Source: Desulfobacterales bacterium (GTDB lineage Bacteria > Desulfobacterota > Desulfobacteria > Desulfobacterales > Desulfatibacillaceae). Taken from it: a stretch of DNA of 46,122 nt. Below the pieces are notes generated by a model. It searched no databases, was not told where the DNA came from, and saw nothing but the letters and a program-made list of their open reading frames with translations. Shown here one piece after another: positions 16,677 to 26,944 of this stretch (positions within the stretch are counted from its first letter, which is position 1; each line of letters begins with the position of its first letter). The translations under genes and the position numbers were made by a program. The DNA lies in assembly GCA_020057225.1 (NCBI GenBank), contig JAGVGH010000085.1, positions 1-46,122 of the forward strand. Direction: 5' to 3'.

Positions 16677-19403
16677 ATGGAAAGGAAATGGTTTACACGC
16701 ATGGGTAAATGTTATCTTCCTCCATTTTTAAATGTCCTTCAAACGCCTGTCAAGGTTTTTCCCTGTGTCGGGCCGCACACGCACGGAAAGACCAATTTCA
16801 ACATTTCCTTTCTGTTAGCGGACGCGGCCCTGCTTGCCGTCATGGCCGCCTTTCTTTTCGAAACCTTCAAACCCTCCTGGCTCTTTCTGCCCACAGTGTC
16901 CGCGGGCGGCGACACAGCCTCCCACTACTACACAGCCCACTTCCTGGCGGAACAGCTCCTGCCCAGGGGACGCATTTCCGGCTGGTGCCCGGGCAACTAC
17001 GCCGGATTTCCCATGCTCCAGTACTACTTTCCAGGGCCTTTTCTTCTCATGGCCGCCCTCTCCCTTTGCGTCCCCCTTGCCGTGGCCTTCAAGCTCGTGA
17101 CCACCCTGGCTGTCTTCCTGCTTCCTCCCGCAGCGTATCTCTTCTTCAAGGCCCTCCGCCAACCCTTCCCGGCGCCTGTCCTGGCCGCCGCCTTTTCCCT
17201 CGCCTTTCTCTTCTCCGAGGGCCAGACCATGTGGGGAGGCAACATCCCCTCCTCCCTGGCCGGAGAGTTCACCTACAGCTTCGGCATGGCTCTGGCCGTC
17301 GCCTGGTGCGGACTTGTGTACAGGGCTGTGGAAACCGGACGCCACATCCGCCTTGCGGCCCTTGGCCTTGCCCTCGTGGGATTCTTCCACGCCTACGCGC
17401 TCCTTTTCGCCGGGTTTTCAACTCTGGTTTTCCTGCTTATACCCGGCAAATTCCGCCAAAACGCCGCGGTCCTTGTTAAAATCCACGCCCTCGCCTTTCT
17501 CCTTCTGGGATTCTGGCTCATCCCCCTTGCGGCCTTTTTGCCCAACACCACCCGTTTCAGCATTCTCTGGATTTTCTTTTCCCTGGCCCAGGTTCAAAAG
17601 GAAGCCGCACCCCTCATCCTGCTGCCGCCCATGGCCCTCTTTGCCCTGGCCGTCCTCTTCCGCGCCGCCGGGCGGCGAATACCCCAGACCCTGCCACAGC
17701 CCCACGTTTATGTAGGCTTTCTCGCCCTCACCGGGCTCCTTCTCTACTTCGCCGGATACCGCGCCCATGTGGTGGATGTGCGCTTTCTGCCTTTCCTCCA
17801 GATTTTTCTTGTCATCGGCGGCGCCCTGGCCGTGCTCCCCCTTGCCGGTCTTGCCCGCTCCCGGCAAGGCGCCGCGGCCCTCGTCTTCCTCGCGTTCGCC
17901 CTCACCGCCGGAACCCTTGTCTGGTGCGACTCACGGGTCGCCTTTATTGACAAATGGGCGCGATCGAACCTCTTAGGCTTTGAGACCAAACCCCTGTGGC
18001 CGGAGTTCAAGGCGGTGTGCGAACACCTCAAGGCAGGGCCGCAAGACCCCAGGGCGGTGTACGAGCACTCCATGGTCCACAGCCAGGCCGGAAGCGTCCG
18101 GGCCTTTGAAAACCTCCCCTTTTTCTCGGGAAGGGGAACCCTCGAAGGCGTCTATATCCAGGCCAGCCCCACGGCGCCTTTTGTGTTCTACCTACAGTCG
18201 GAAATCTCGAAACAGGCCTCGACCCCGATTCCGGACTTCTGCTACAGCCGGTTCCGGCCGGAGCGCGCGGCGGAGCATCTGGCGCTCTTCAACGCGGACC
18301 GCGTGGTCGCCGCGGCCCCGGAAACCCGGGACGCCCTTCTGGCCCTGTCCCAATACTTCCGGGAATTTACAGCGGGGCCTTACACCGTGTTCCGCGTTTT
18401 AGGCGTTCCGGGCCGTGTCGCGGAGCCGTTGAAAAACCGCCCCGTCCTTTTACCGGAAAAAGACTGGCGGCATACAGCCTACCGGTGGTTCCGTTTGGGT
18501 GACCTTTCCCTTGTGCCCGTGTTTGTGGACAATCCCGGGGAAACGGAGCGGGCAGCGTTTGACACCCGCGCGGCTGACGGCGGAGGGGACATTCTTGCGC
18601 TTGCCCCCCGGCCCTTGCCTGAGACGGACACAGGCGGCATGACAGAGCGGGTGACAGAGGAGGAGATTCTCCTTGAAAACGCTCCGGTGGGAAGCCCCGT
18701 GCTTGTGAAGACCGCGTTTCACCCGGGATGGCGCGCCGAGGGCGCTCCCAAAATTTACCTTGCGGGGCCGGGATTCATGCTGGTGGTGCCGGACAGGCCG
18801 ACGGTCCGTCTGGTTTATGGGAAAACCCGCGCCCACACTGTGGGTTTTGCCCTTACCCTTGCGGGGCTTCTTCTGTGCGCGCTGCCCCTGGCCGCTTCCC
18901 GGGCGCCCGCGCTCCAGGCGGCGGGAGTGTTTTTAGATAGGTGGCTTTGGACAGCCGCCGCCCTTGTTCTGATCCTGACGTTTTTGGGAGGGGCTGTGTT
19001 TTTAGGCATAGGCGCCCCGGAGTTTCCGGCCACGCCCTTTAACAAGGCCATTGCCCTCTTTCGGGAAAAAGACTATTCTCGGGCTGAAACAGCTTTTCGG
19101 GACGTTCTCGCGCGGCACCCCCAAAGCCTTGTGGCCGGGGAAGCCGCGTACCATCTGGCCATGTGCCATTTCCTGAGAAAAGACTGGGACAAAGCCATTG
19201 CGGCCCTGGACTACTGCCTCAAGGAATTCCCGGACGCAAGCCGCAGGGCGGAGGTGCTCTACCACAAGGGACTGTGCCTGCGGGACTCGGGAAGACGCGA
19301 AGCCGCCGCCCGGGTGTTCGAGGCTGTCCGGCGGGAGCATCCGGCGGAGGTCTGGAGCAAATTCGCGGGAGAGAGGCTGGGGGAGATGGGGAAAAACACG
19401 TGA
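16677..19403 (+). CDS. Polytopic membrane protein, 6-pyruvoyl-tetrahydropterin-synthase-related type, with C-terminal TPR segment
   Basis: Many TM segments; WCPGNYAGFPMLQYYFPGPFLLMAAL; C-term FREKDYSRAETAFRDVLARHPQSLVAGEAAYHLAMCHF TPR-like; exact start uncertain. Confidence 0.8.
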   Translation: MERKWFTRMGKCYLPPFLNVLQTPVKVFPCVGPHTHGKTNFNISFLLADAALLAVMAAFLFETFKPSWLFLPTVSAGGDTASHYYTAHFLAEQLLPRGRISGWCPGNYAGFPMLQYYFPGPFLLMAALSLCVPLAVAFKLVTTLAVFLLPPAAYLFFKALRQPFPAPVLAAAFSLAFLFSEGQTMWGGNIPSSLAGEFTYSFGMALAVAWCGLVYRAVETGRHIRLAALGLALVGFFHAYALLFAGFSTLVFLLIPGKFRQNAAVLVKIHALAFLLLGFWLIPLAAFLPNTTRFSILWIFFSLAQVQKEAAPLILLPPMALFALAVLFRAAGRRIPQTLPQPHVYVGFLALTGLLLYFAGYRAHVVDVRFLPFLQIFLVIGGALAVLPLAGLARSRQGAAALVFLAFALTAGTLVWCDSRVAFIDKWARSNLLGFETKPLWPEFKAVCEHLKAGPQDPRAVYEHSMVHSQAGSVRAFENLPFFSGRGTLEGVYIQASPTAPFVFYLQSEISKQASTPIPDFCYSRFRPERAAEHLALFNADRVVAAAPETRDALLALSQYFREFTAGPYTVFRVLGVPGRVAEPLKNRPVLLPEKDWRHTAYRWFRLGDLSLVPVFVDNPGETERAAFDTRAADGGGDILALAPRPLPETDTGGMTERVTEEEILLENAPVGSPVLVKTAFHPGWRAEGAPKIYLAGPGFMLVVPDRPTVRLVYGKTRAHTVGFALTLAGLLLCALPLAASRAPALQAAGVFLDRWLWTAAALVLILTFLGGAVFLGIGAPEFPATPFNKAIALFREKDYSRAETAFRDVLARHPQSLVAGEAAYHLAMCHFLRKDWDKAIAALDYCLKEFPDASRRAEVLYHKGLCLRDSGRREAAARVFEAVRREHPAEVWSKFAGERLGEMGKNT

Positions 19404-20893
19404 CCGCCGACCATCAAACCCAAAGGCCCGCGTGGGAACCGGTGACCGACCTTCCGGACAACTGGAGGGAATGGGCTTCCGAAGAGGTTCACATTCTCGC
19501 CTCGGCCTGGCTCAAACACAAAATCCTCATTGCAGGCTCCCCGGAGCTTGAAAAATTCAACGCCCGGCTCAGGCGCCAGTGGGCCATCGAAACCGGGGCC
19601 ATCGAGGGTCTTTACAAGATTGACCGGGGCATAACCCTTCTGCTCATGGAACGCGGAATCCACGCGAGCCTTGTTCCGCACGGAAGCGTGGACAAACCCG
19701 TTGAAAGCGTGATGCCCCTGATTCAAGACCAGGAAAGCGCCCTGGAAGGACTTTTTGATTTTGTGGCGGGAAACCGTCCCCTTACCCCCTACTACATCAA
19801 AGAGCTGCATCAGCTTTTAACGCGCAGCCAGCCCGATGTTGTCTGCGTGAACGGCATGGGCAGGACTGTCAACATGCCGCTTGTGTCCGGAGACTGGAAA
19901 AAACTTCCCAACAATCCCTTAAGACCTGACGGCGGCCTCCATTTTTACTGCCCGCCCGAGCATACTCCCATGGAGATGGACCGCCTTGTCGCCATGCACC
20001 TTAACCATGTCGGAGCCAAAGTGCCGCCAGAGATCGAAGCCGCCTGGCTGCACCACAGGTTTACGCAAATCCACCCGTTCCAGGACGGAAACGGCAGGGT
20101 GGCGCGGGCGCTCGCCTCGCTGGTGTTTTTGCGCGCCGGGTGGTTTCCCCTGGTGGTGGTGAGCGACACCCACAGGAACGCGTACATCGCGGCGTTGGAA
20201 GAGGCCGACCAAGGAGACCTTTCCCGGCTTGTCCGCCTTTTCGCGCGCCTTGAAAAAACCGCTTTCATCCAGGCGCTGAGCCTCGCGGGAGAAGTGGAGA
20301 TCGAACAAGAATCCTATACGGCCCTCCTCAAGGCCGTTAAATCACGGCTCTCGGGTCGTCTACCGCAAGAAAACGATGAAGCGCTCCACCATCATAAGGC
20401 GCTGGAAACAGCCAGGGACTTGGGCAGGATCATTCTTGAGAAGCTGGAGGCATGGGCAGAAAAACTCCAGGCGGTTTTCGACGAACTTCCCGAAAAGGCA
20501 TCCGCAAAAGCCGAAGTTGGAACAGACATACAATCCTATTGGTATTACTCCCAGATAGTTCAGGTTGCGCGGCAGCTCGATTACTTCGCAAACACACGGA
20601 GATACCACGCATGGACCCGGCTGCAAATCCGCGAAAGGCGAAAGACATCTCTCGTCTTTTCCGTTCACTGCGTAGGAGTGACTTTTACTGGAATAATGGC
20701 TGTCTCTGCTTTCATGGAGCACCGGGACCTGTTTGCCGATTTTGGCGCCTCTGTTGAAGGCCCCATTCCGCTTTGCTCCGAGGTGTTTACTTTTACCTTC
20801 GCGGAAGCCCCCGCCAAGGTTCTGGCCCGGTTCGAGCCGTGGTTTAAAGAGGCAGTAACTAACGGAATAAGCCGCTGGCAACGGGAGCTTTGA
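19400..20893 (+). CDS. Fic-domain protein (probable AMP-transferase family) with N-terminal inhibitory-type motif
   Basis: GTG start at 19400 overlaps the upstream TGA (GTGA); Fic motif HPFQDGNGRVAR at ~20072-20107; TGAIEG matching [S/T]xxxE[G/N] at 19592-19609. Confidence 0.9.
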   Translation: MTADHQTQRPAWEPVTDLPDNWREWASEEVHILASAWLKHKILIAGSPELEKFNARLRRQWAIETGAIEGLYKIDRGITLLLMERGIHASLVPHGSVDKPVESVMPLIQDQESALEGLFDFVAGNRPLTPYYIKELHQLLTRSQPDVVCVNGMGRTVNMPLVSGDWKKLPNNPLRPDGGLHFYCPPEHTPMEMDRLVAMHLNHVGAKVPPEIEAAWLHHRFTQIHPFQDGNGRVARALASLVFLRAGWFPLVVVSDTHRNAYIAALEEADQGDLSRLVRLFARLEKTAFIQALSLAGEVEIEQESYTALLKAVKSRLSGRLPQENDEALHHHKALETARDLGRIILEKLEAWAEKLQAVFDELPEKASAKAEVGTDIQSYWYYSQIVQVARQLDYFANTRRYHAWTRLQIRERRKTSLVFSVHCVGVTFTGIMAVSAFMEHRDLFADFGASVEGPIPLCSEVFTFTFAEAPAKVLARFEPWFKEAVTNGISRWQREL

Positions 20894-20942
20894 AAAACCA
20901 TCCGGCCGGGCAGCCCGGCACAACACAAAGGATCCCCGCCTG

Positions 20943-21671
20943 TTGAAAACCCGACCCCATGGCGCCACCGTGTTCGTCCCCGTGTACAACGAGGAGGAGC
21001 TTCTCGCAACCAACACGGCAAGGCTTCTCGGATTTCTCAAAACCCGGTTCGCCGGGGTTCCGTTCGAGTTTCTCATCGGGAGCAACGGCTCGACGGACAG
21101 GACCGTGGCGCTTGCCCGGGAGATTTCGGAAAAGGATCCGCGCGTCCGCGTGTTTCACTTGCCTGAAAAAGGCGTGGGCGCGGCGTTCCGGGAAGGGGTG
21201 CGGCAAGCGCGGTATGACAGGTTTTTAACGGTGGACATGGACCTCTCCATTGATTTGGAATTCCTGCCCCAGGCATACGCGCTGCTCGCCACCTGCGACA
21301 TGGTGGTGGGGAGCAAGATAACCGGAGAGCAGAAGCGCCCGTTTTTGAGAAAATTCGTGAGCAACCTTTTTATCCGCCTCGCGCGGATTCTTTTGGGCAT
21401 TGACCAGACCGATTATTCCATTGCCGCGAAAGCCTACCGGACAGACACGGTGGAGCGGCATCTTGGGCGCGTGGACGATTTGACGTTTTACGTGGTGCAG
21501 GTGGTCTATCACCTGACCCGGGAAGGGCGGAGCGTCGTGGAGGTTCCGGTGGACTGCCACGACATGCGGGAGAGCCGTTTCAACCTGGTCCACGAGGGGT
21601 TCTATAAATTCGGCAACCTGTTTCTTTTGTGGGCAAGGCAGGCCCAGGGCAGGGCGGGGAGGGAAAGATGA
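20943..21671 (+). CDS. Glycosyltransferase family 2 (dolichyl-phosphate sugar synthase-like)
   Basis: TTG start; GATVFVPVYNEEELLATNTARLL...SNGSTDRT...TVDMDLSIDLEFL. Confidence 0.9.
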   Translation: MKTRPHGATVFVPVYNEEELLATNTARLLGFLKTRFAGVPFEFLIGSNGSTDRTVALAREISEKDPRVRVFHLPEKGVGAAFREGVRQARYDRFLTVDMDLSIDLEFLPQAYALLATCDMVVGSKITGEQKRPFLRKFVSNLFIRLARILLGIDQTDYSIAAKAYRTDTVERHLGRVDDLTFYVVQVVYHLTREGRSVVEVPVDCHDMRESRFNLVHEGFYKFGNLFLLWARQAQGRAGRER

Positions 21672-21757
21672 GCGGAACCTCCAGAACTTCCACACGTAAA
21701 AAAGCCCCCCGGCCCGCCACCTCCGGCATTACTCTCACCAGGGACGGCCCGGCCCCC

Positions 21758-23125
21758 CTACCCCAACCCATACTTCTTCATCTTCATCGAAAGCGTCTTC
21801 CGGTTAATCCCCAAAATTCCCGCCGCCTTTTGTATCCCGCCGTTCGTCTTCTGCAAAACGTGCTCGATGTACTCCTTCTCCAAATCCTTCAGGCTCACCA
21901 TCTTGTCCGCAAAACTCTTGAAATCCGGAAGGTGCTGGCGGATGTACGAGGGCACATGCTCCGGCAAAATCACGTCCGCGTCCTCCAAAATCAGCACCCG
22001 CTCGATGCTGTTCTCCAGTTCCCGGACATTGCCCGGCCATTCATAGCCCTTAAACACATCAAGGGTTTCCGGCGCGATTGAAGGCGCCGCGCGCCCTACC
22101 TTGCGGCTGATGCGCGTTACAAAATGGGTGACCAGGGCCGGAATGTCCTCCCTGCGCTCCCGCAAGGGAGGCATGTGGACCGGGATGACATGGAGCCGGT
22201 AGAAAAGGTCTTCCCGGAACCGGTTCTGGGCGACGGCCACCCGGAGATCCCGGTTGCTCGCCACCAGAACCCGGATATCCACCTTGATGCGCGCGTTGCC
22301 GCCCACCTGGGAAAACTCCCGCTCCTGGATCACCCGCAACAGCTTGGCCTGGATGTCCATGGAGAGGTTGGAAATCTCGTCAAAAAAGAAGGTGCCGTGG
22401 TTGGCAAGCTCGAACAAGCCCCGCTTGGACTGCATGGCTCCTGTGAAGCTGCCCTTGACGTGGCCGAAGAGCTCGCTTTCCAACAGGTTTTCGACCAGGG
22501 CCGAGCAGTCCACCGGCATAAACTCGTTCTCGTTCCGTTTTCCGTGGTAGTGGATGGCCCGGGCCACCAGTTCCTTGCCGGTGCCGGACTCGCCGGTTAT
22601 CAGCACGGTGGAGTCCGTGGGAGCGACCTTGAGTATCCGCTGGTACAGACGCTGCATGGGAGGACTTGTGCCGATAATCACCCGGTCCGGTCCGGCCTGG
22701 AGACCAAGGTCCGTCATCACAGGGGCCTGGGTCTTGGCCCGGTCGCGCGCCGCCTGCTGGAGGATGTTTTCGATGTCGTCCACTCCAAAAGGCTTGACCA
22801 GATAGTCAAAGGCCCCCATTTTCATGGTTTGAATGACCATGTCCGGCTCGGACACGCCGGTTATCATGACCACGTAGCTTTTAATGCCCCGCTGGCTGAT
22901 CCAGCCCAGAACCTCCATGCCCCCCATGCCCTGCATGCGGACATCCAGGAAAATCACGTCGTAGTGCCTCTCCTGGAGCCTTGCGACCGCCTCCCGCCCG
23001 TCGGCGGCTTCTTCCGCCGCCAGGCCGATGCGCTGGACAATCCTCGATATGCCCGCGCGGACCACAGCCTCGTCATCCACCACTAAAACCGTCCTGAGCG
23101 CGCCCTTTGTGTCGTGCATTCCCAT
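21758..23125 (-). CDS. Sigma-54-dependent NtrC-family response regulator
   Basis: Receiver; GESGTGKELVARAIH; ELFGHVKGSFTGA; Fis-type HTH IQKAAGILGINRKTLSMKMKKYG. Confidence 0.97.
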   Translation of the reverse strand: MGMHDTKGALRTVLVVDDEAVVRAGISRIVQRIGLAAEEAADGREAVARLQERHYDVIFLDVRMQGMGGMEVLGWISQRGIKSYVVMITGVSEPDMVIQTMKMGAFDYLVKPFGVDDIENILQQAARDRAKTQAPVMTDLGLQAGPDRVIIGTSPPMQRLYQRILKVAPTDSTVLITGESGTGKELVARAIHYHGKRNENEFMPVDCSALVENLLESELFGHVKGSFTGAMQSKRGLFELANHGTFFFDEISNLSMDIQAKLLRVIQEREFSQVGGNARIKVDIRVLVASNRDLRVAVAQNRFREDLFYRLHVIPVHMPPLRERREDIPALVTHFVTRISRKVGRAAPSIAPETLDVFKGYEWPGNVRELENSIERVLILEDADVILPEHVPSYIRQHLPDFKSFADKMVSLKDLEKEYIEHVLQKTNGGIQKAAGILGINRKTLSMKMKKYGLG

Positions 23126-23158
23126 CCCCCGGGGCGGCGGCGGCCGCCCGTTATTCTA

Positions 23159-23554
23159 TTAAACCCGGACCGCCCCGCCGCGGCCAGTGACGTTTCCCAT
23201 CACCTGGACAAGCTGGTCGGTCTGAAACGGTTTGGCGATGAAGGCCCGGGCCCCGCGCGCGGCGCATTCCTGTTCGACCTCCAGGGTGGCGTGGCCTGAA
23301 AACACCACCACCGGCAGGTCCGGGCGGCTCCGGGTAAGAATTTCCAAAACCTCCGCCCCGTGCATCCCGGGCATCCACAGGTCAAGCAGCACCGCGCCCA
23401 CCGGATGCTCCTCCAGGATCCGCAACGCCTCGGCCCCCTCCGACGCCACCAAAACGTCAAAACCAGAGGCTTCCAGCACCCTGCGGCACCCTTCCCGCAC
23501 CACCTTTTCATCGTCCACAACCAGCACGCTGGGCACAACACGCTCGTCCATCAA
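23159..23554 (-). CDS. Single-domain receiver (CheY-like) protein
   Basis: VLVVDDEKVVREG...GAVLLDLWMPGMHGAEVL...VVFSGHATLE...FIAKPF; ATGA overlap with upstream kinase gene. Confidence 0.95.
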   Translation of the reverse strand: MMDERVVPSVLVVDDEKVVREGCRRVLEASGFDVLVASEGAEALRILEEHPVGAVLLDLWMPGMHGAEVLEILTRSRPDLPVVVFSGHATLEVEQECAARGARAFIAKPFQTDQLVQVMGNVTGRGGAVRV

Positions 23555-25038
23555 GCGCCTCCTGGCTTCCCGGGAAGCTCCACCGTGAACATGGCCCCCC
23601 CGCAGGGATGATTCTCCACCGTGATGCTCCCGCCGTGGGCCTTGATGATTTCCCGGGAAATGGACAACCCCAGTCCGGTTCCGTATCCCACCGGCTTGGT
23701 GGTGTAAAAACTCTCGAATATCTTCTCGCGCTCATGCTCGGGAACTCCCGGGCCTGTGTCCCGGATCTGGATTAAAAACACCCCGCGCCCTGTGTCGCGG
23801 GAGGTCGTGATATGGATTTCTCCGCCCGACCGGGCCATGGAATCCGCCGCGTTGAGCACAAGATTGATAAACACCTGCTGAATCTGCACCCTGTCCGCCA
23901 CAATATCGGGCAGATTGTCGTCAAAGGAGCAATGGACTTCGATGTTCTGAAAACGGGACTGGGGAAGGACAATATCAAGGCACTGCCTAAAGGCCATGTT
24001 GAGGTCAAAGCCCGCCCAATCCCCCGAGGATTTTCTGGAAAAATCAAGCAGATTGCGCACAATGCTCTTGCAGCGCAGCGTCTGGTCAATGATTTCCTTC
24101 AAGTCCGCGACGCTCTCCGGGTCTCCGGCAAGCCTTTTCTGCATAATCTCCGCAAACATGACAATCCCGGACAAAGGATTATTGATTTCATGGGCCACCG
24201 AGGAGGAAAGCCTTCCCAGGGCCGCGGCCTTGTCCGCCTCCACAAGCCGCTCTTGCGCCTGGCGCAGATCCTCCTCCATGCGTTTTGTGTCCCGGAGGTC
24301 TGAGAAAACCCCCACGCTGCCGGTCTCGACCCCGCCCTCTTTGATGATGGCCGCGGAAAGGCTCACCGGTATCTTGTTGCCCTGTCTGTCCTTCAGGGTG
24401 GTGTGGTGCATCACCAGCCGCCCCGGAGGACCGTTCTCCTCCCCCCGCATGGCGGACATGTTGGCCTTGGCCGTCTCCCATCCGTAGAAGAGCTCGAGGG
24501 CGCCCGGAATGCCCACAACCTCCCCGGCCTGAAACCCGGTCATGTTCTCCATGCTCTTGTTGAAGATGAGCACCTTGCCCCGGGTGTCCATGACCATGAT
24601 GCCGTTCACCGTGCTCTCGATGGTGTTGAGCAAAAACGAATTGATGCGCCGGATGAGGTTGTCCCCCGTGTTTTGGGGCTGGGCCTCCTCCTCCTCCCTG
24701 GCGTTCACGTGGCACACGCCCCAGGCTCCGGTGGCCTTGCCGGCCTGGGTGATGGGCATGATGGTGATTTTGATGGGCGAAAGGCAGGGGTCCAGAGGCA
24801 GGGGCAGGATCCAGGAGCTTTGGCTCCGCATGTTTTCAAGGCTTTCGCGGAAAAGAAGGTCCAGGGAGGGATGGAACCGGTGTGCCGCCACCTTTTCCAC
24901 CATGGCGATGTTGTCCTCCTGATAGGTCACGCCGAGCATCTCCTCGGCGGGGATATTCCAGAAGATGATGCGGCCCGCCGGGTCCGAGAGAAAGATGGGG
25001 TCCGGATGGTGCCGGAAAAGATGAATGAAATTCTCCAT
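23551..25038 (-). CDS. PAS-domain sensor histidine kinase
   Basis: MENFIHLFRHHPDPIFLSDPAGRIIFWN (PAS); HEINNPLSGIVMFAEIM (H box); GTGLGLSISREIIKAHGGSITVEN (G box). Confidence 0.96.
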   Translation of the reverse strand: MENFIHLFRHHPDPIFLSDPAGRIIFWNIPAEEMLGVTYQEDNIAMVEKVAAHRFHPSLDLLFRESLENMRSQSSWILPLPLDPCLSPIKITIMPITQAGKATGAWGVCHVNAREEEEAQPQNTGDNLIRRINSFLLNTIESTVNGIMVMDTRGKVLIFNKSMENMTGFQAGEVVGIPGALELFYGWETAKANMSAMRGEENGPPGRLVMHHTTLKDRQGNKIPVSLSAAIIKEGGVETGSVGVFSDLRDTKRMEEDLRQAQERLVEADKAAALGRLSSSVAHEINNPLSGIVMFAEIMQKRLAGDPESVADLKEIIDQTLRCKSIVRNLLDFSRKSSGDWAGFDLNMAFRQCLDIVLPQSRFQNIEVHCSFDDNLPDIVADRVQIQQVFINLVLNAADSMARSGGEIHITTSRDTGRGVFLIQIRDTGPGVPEHEREKIFESFYTTKPVGYGTGLGLSISREIIKAHGGSITVENHPCGGAMFTVELPGKPGGA

Positions 25039-25048
25039 GCCGCTCCTG

Positions 25049-26944
25049 TCACACTGGTTGCTCCCCTGCCCTGGGCAGGGGTTTTCCGAAATCGCATTCC
25101 AAAACAACGAGGTCTCCGTCAAAGGCCGAGCGGACCTGATAGGGCAAGGACTTGAACAGGCGTATCATGGCCTTGTTTCCCGGAGTGGTGTAAGCGAACA
25201 GCCCCTGGATTCCGTTTTCCCTGGCCTGCTCCGCAAGCTTGGCGATAAGGGTTTTTCCAATGCCTTTGTTCTGCCACGGGGCCAGGACCGAGAAAGCGGC
25301 CTCCGCCATATTCCTGGCCGGGGACAACAGGTAGTTGCCGATGCCCACAGCCTCCTCGAACCCCAGGTCTCCTACCACGGCCGCCAGGGTAAAGTCATGT
25401 GTGTAATCAATGACCACCATGCCGCCCACCTCGTCCCGGACAAAACTGGTTTTCCCATGGAGGAAACGCCGGGCGGCGTCCTTTTGGTCCAGATTGTAAA
25501 AATGCTCCTGGATAAGGCGCTCGTCCGTGGGCTTGACCGGGCGGAAGAGCACGCGGCTCTGTCCCACCGCCACGGTCTCCTCGATGGCCCCCGGATAAAT
25601 CCCGTGCAGGGACTCGGTGAGGGTCCGTTCCGGTCCAAGAAGGCCCATTTCCCGTGCTTTGAGAAACAGCTCCTCGCGAAAGTCCGGGTGGGCCACGCTC
25701 ACCATGGCCATGGCGCGTTCGGCGTTGGTTTTGCCAAAAAGGTTGACCACCCCGTACTCGGTCACCACGTAATGCACGTCCGCCCTGGGCACGACCACAG
25801 GGATGTCGCTCAAAAGAGGGACAATCCGGCTGCGTTTGCCGTCCATGCTGGTGCTGGGCAGCATGAGGATTGCCTTGCCGTCCCGGGCCTGGGCGGCGCC
25901 CCGGAGAAAATCGGGCATGCCGGAAACGCCGCAAAAGTTGTTGTACATGAGCGCGTCCGCGGCCACCTGGCCTGTGAGGTCCATGGTGGTGGCAAGCTGC
26001 ACCGAGACCATCTTGTTGTGCCGGGAGATGACCGAGGGGTCGTTGACGTAGTCGCTCGGGTGGAACTCGATGGAGGGGTTGTCGTGGAGGTAGTCGTACA
26101 GGTTCCGGGCGCCTATTGCCGAGGAGGCCACGAGCTTGCCCGCGTTGTAGCCTTTTTTGCGGTTGGTGATGACACCCCGGGACACGAGCTCCATGATGCC
26201 GTCGGTAAGGAACTGGGAATGGACGCCGATGTCGTTTTTTCCGGAAAGGGCCATGAGGATGGCCTGGGGCGTGGCGCCCAGGGAGACCTGGATGGTGGAG
26301 CCGTCGTCAACGAGTCCGGCGACGTGCCGGGCGATTTGGTGGGCCGCGGCGAACTCGGCGGGCTGGGGCGCGGCGAGAAGCTCTTCCTCGTGCTCCACCA
26401 CAAGGCTCACGTCATTGACGTGGAGAAAGCTCCGGCCCAGAACCCGGGGCATTTTCGGATTGACCTGGGCGATGACGATGTCGGCGGAAAGCGCAGCGGC
26501 CATGGTCACATCCACGGAAATGCCTAAGCTCATCCAGCCGAAGTCGTCCGGGGGCGAGACCTGGACCAGGGCCGCGTGGAGGGGGATACGGTGGGCGGAA
26601 AAGAGCCTGGGCACGGCGGAAAGGTTGATGGGTGTGTGGAAGCGGTGGCTTTCCGCAAGCCCCTTGCGGACCCCTGAGCCCAGATAAAAGGAGCGGATGT
26701 TGAAATTGTCGGAGCGGCCCTGTTCCGCGATGAGAGTGAGGGGCGCGCTTTCCAGGGACAGGAGCCGGACGATTTCAAGGTCGGTGAAGCGTCCGGACTG
26801 GGCCGCGAGCTCCTTGACAAGGCGCTGGGGTTCCCCGCACGCGGAGCCGATAAAGACGCGCTTGCCGGAACGGACGCGGGCAATGGCGTCCTTGGCGCTT
26901 GTCCGCTTGGCGACATAGGCGTCGGGCCAGTAACCCTGGGCCAT
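25049..26944 (-). CDS. Acetyl-CoA hydrolase/CoA-transferase family protein fused to C-terminal GNAT acetyltransferase domain
   Basis: CoA-transferase-like region incl. VQVSPPDDFGWMSLGISVD and HYVVTEYGVVNLFGK; C-term GNAT AFSVLAPWQNKGIGKTLIAKLAEQARENG. Confidence 0.93.
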   Translation of the reverse strand: MAQGYWPDAYVAKRTSAKDAIARVRSGKRVFIGSACGEPQRLVKELAAQSGRFTDLEIVRLLSLESAPLTLIAEQGRSDNFNIRSFYLGSGVRKGLAESHRFHTPINLSAVPRLFSAHRIPLHAALVQVSPPDDFGWMSLGISVDVTMAAALSADIVIAQVNPKMPRVLGRSFLHVNDVSLVVEHEEELLAAPQPAEFAAAHQIARHVAGLVDDGSTIQVSLGATPQAILMALSGKNDIGVHSQFLTDGIMELVSRGVITNRKKGYNAGKLVASSAIGARNLYDYLHDNPSIEFHPSDYVNDPSVISRHNKMVSVQLATTMDLTGQVAADALMYNNFCGVSGMPDFLRGAAQARDGKAILMLPSTSMDGKRSRIVPLLSDIPVVVPRADVHYVVTEYGVVNLFGKTNAERAMAMVSVAHPDFREELFLKAREMGLLGPERTLTESLHGIYPGAIEETVAVGQSRVLFRPVKPTDERLIQEHFYNLDQKDAARRFLHGKTSFVRDEVGGMVVIDYTHDFTLAAVVGDLGFEEAVGIGNYLLSPARNMAEAAFSVLAPWQNKGIGKTLIAKLAEQARENGIQGLFAYTTPGNKAMIRLFKSLPYQVRSAFDGDLVVLECDFGKPLPRAGEQPV

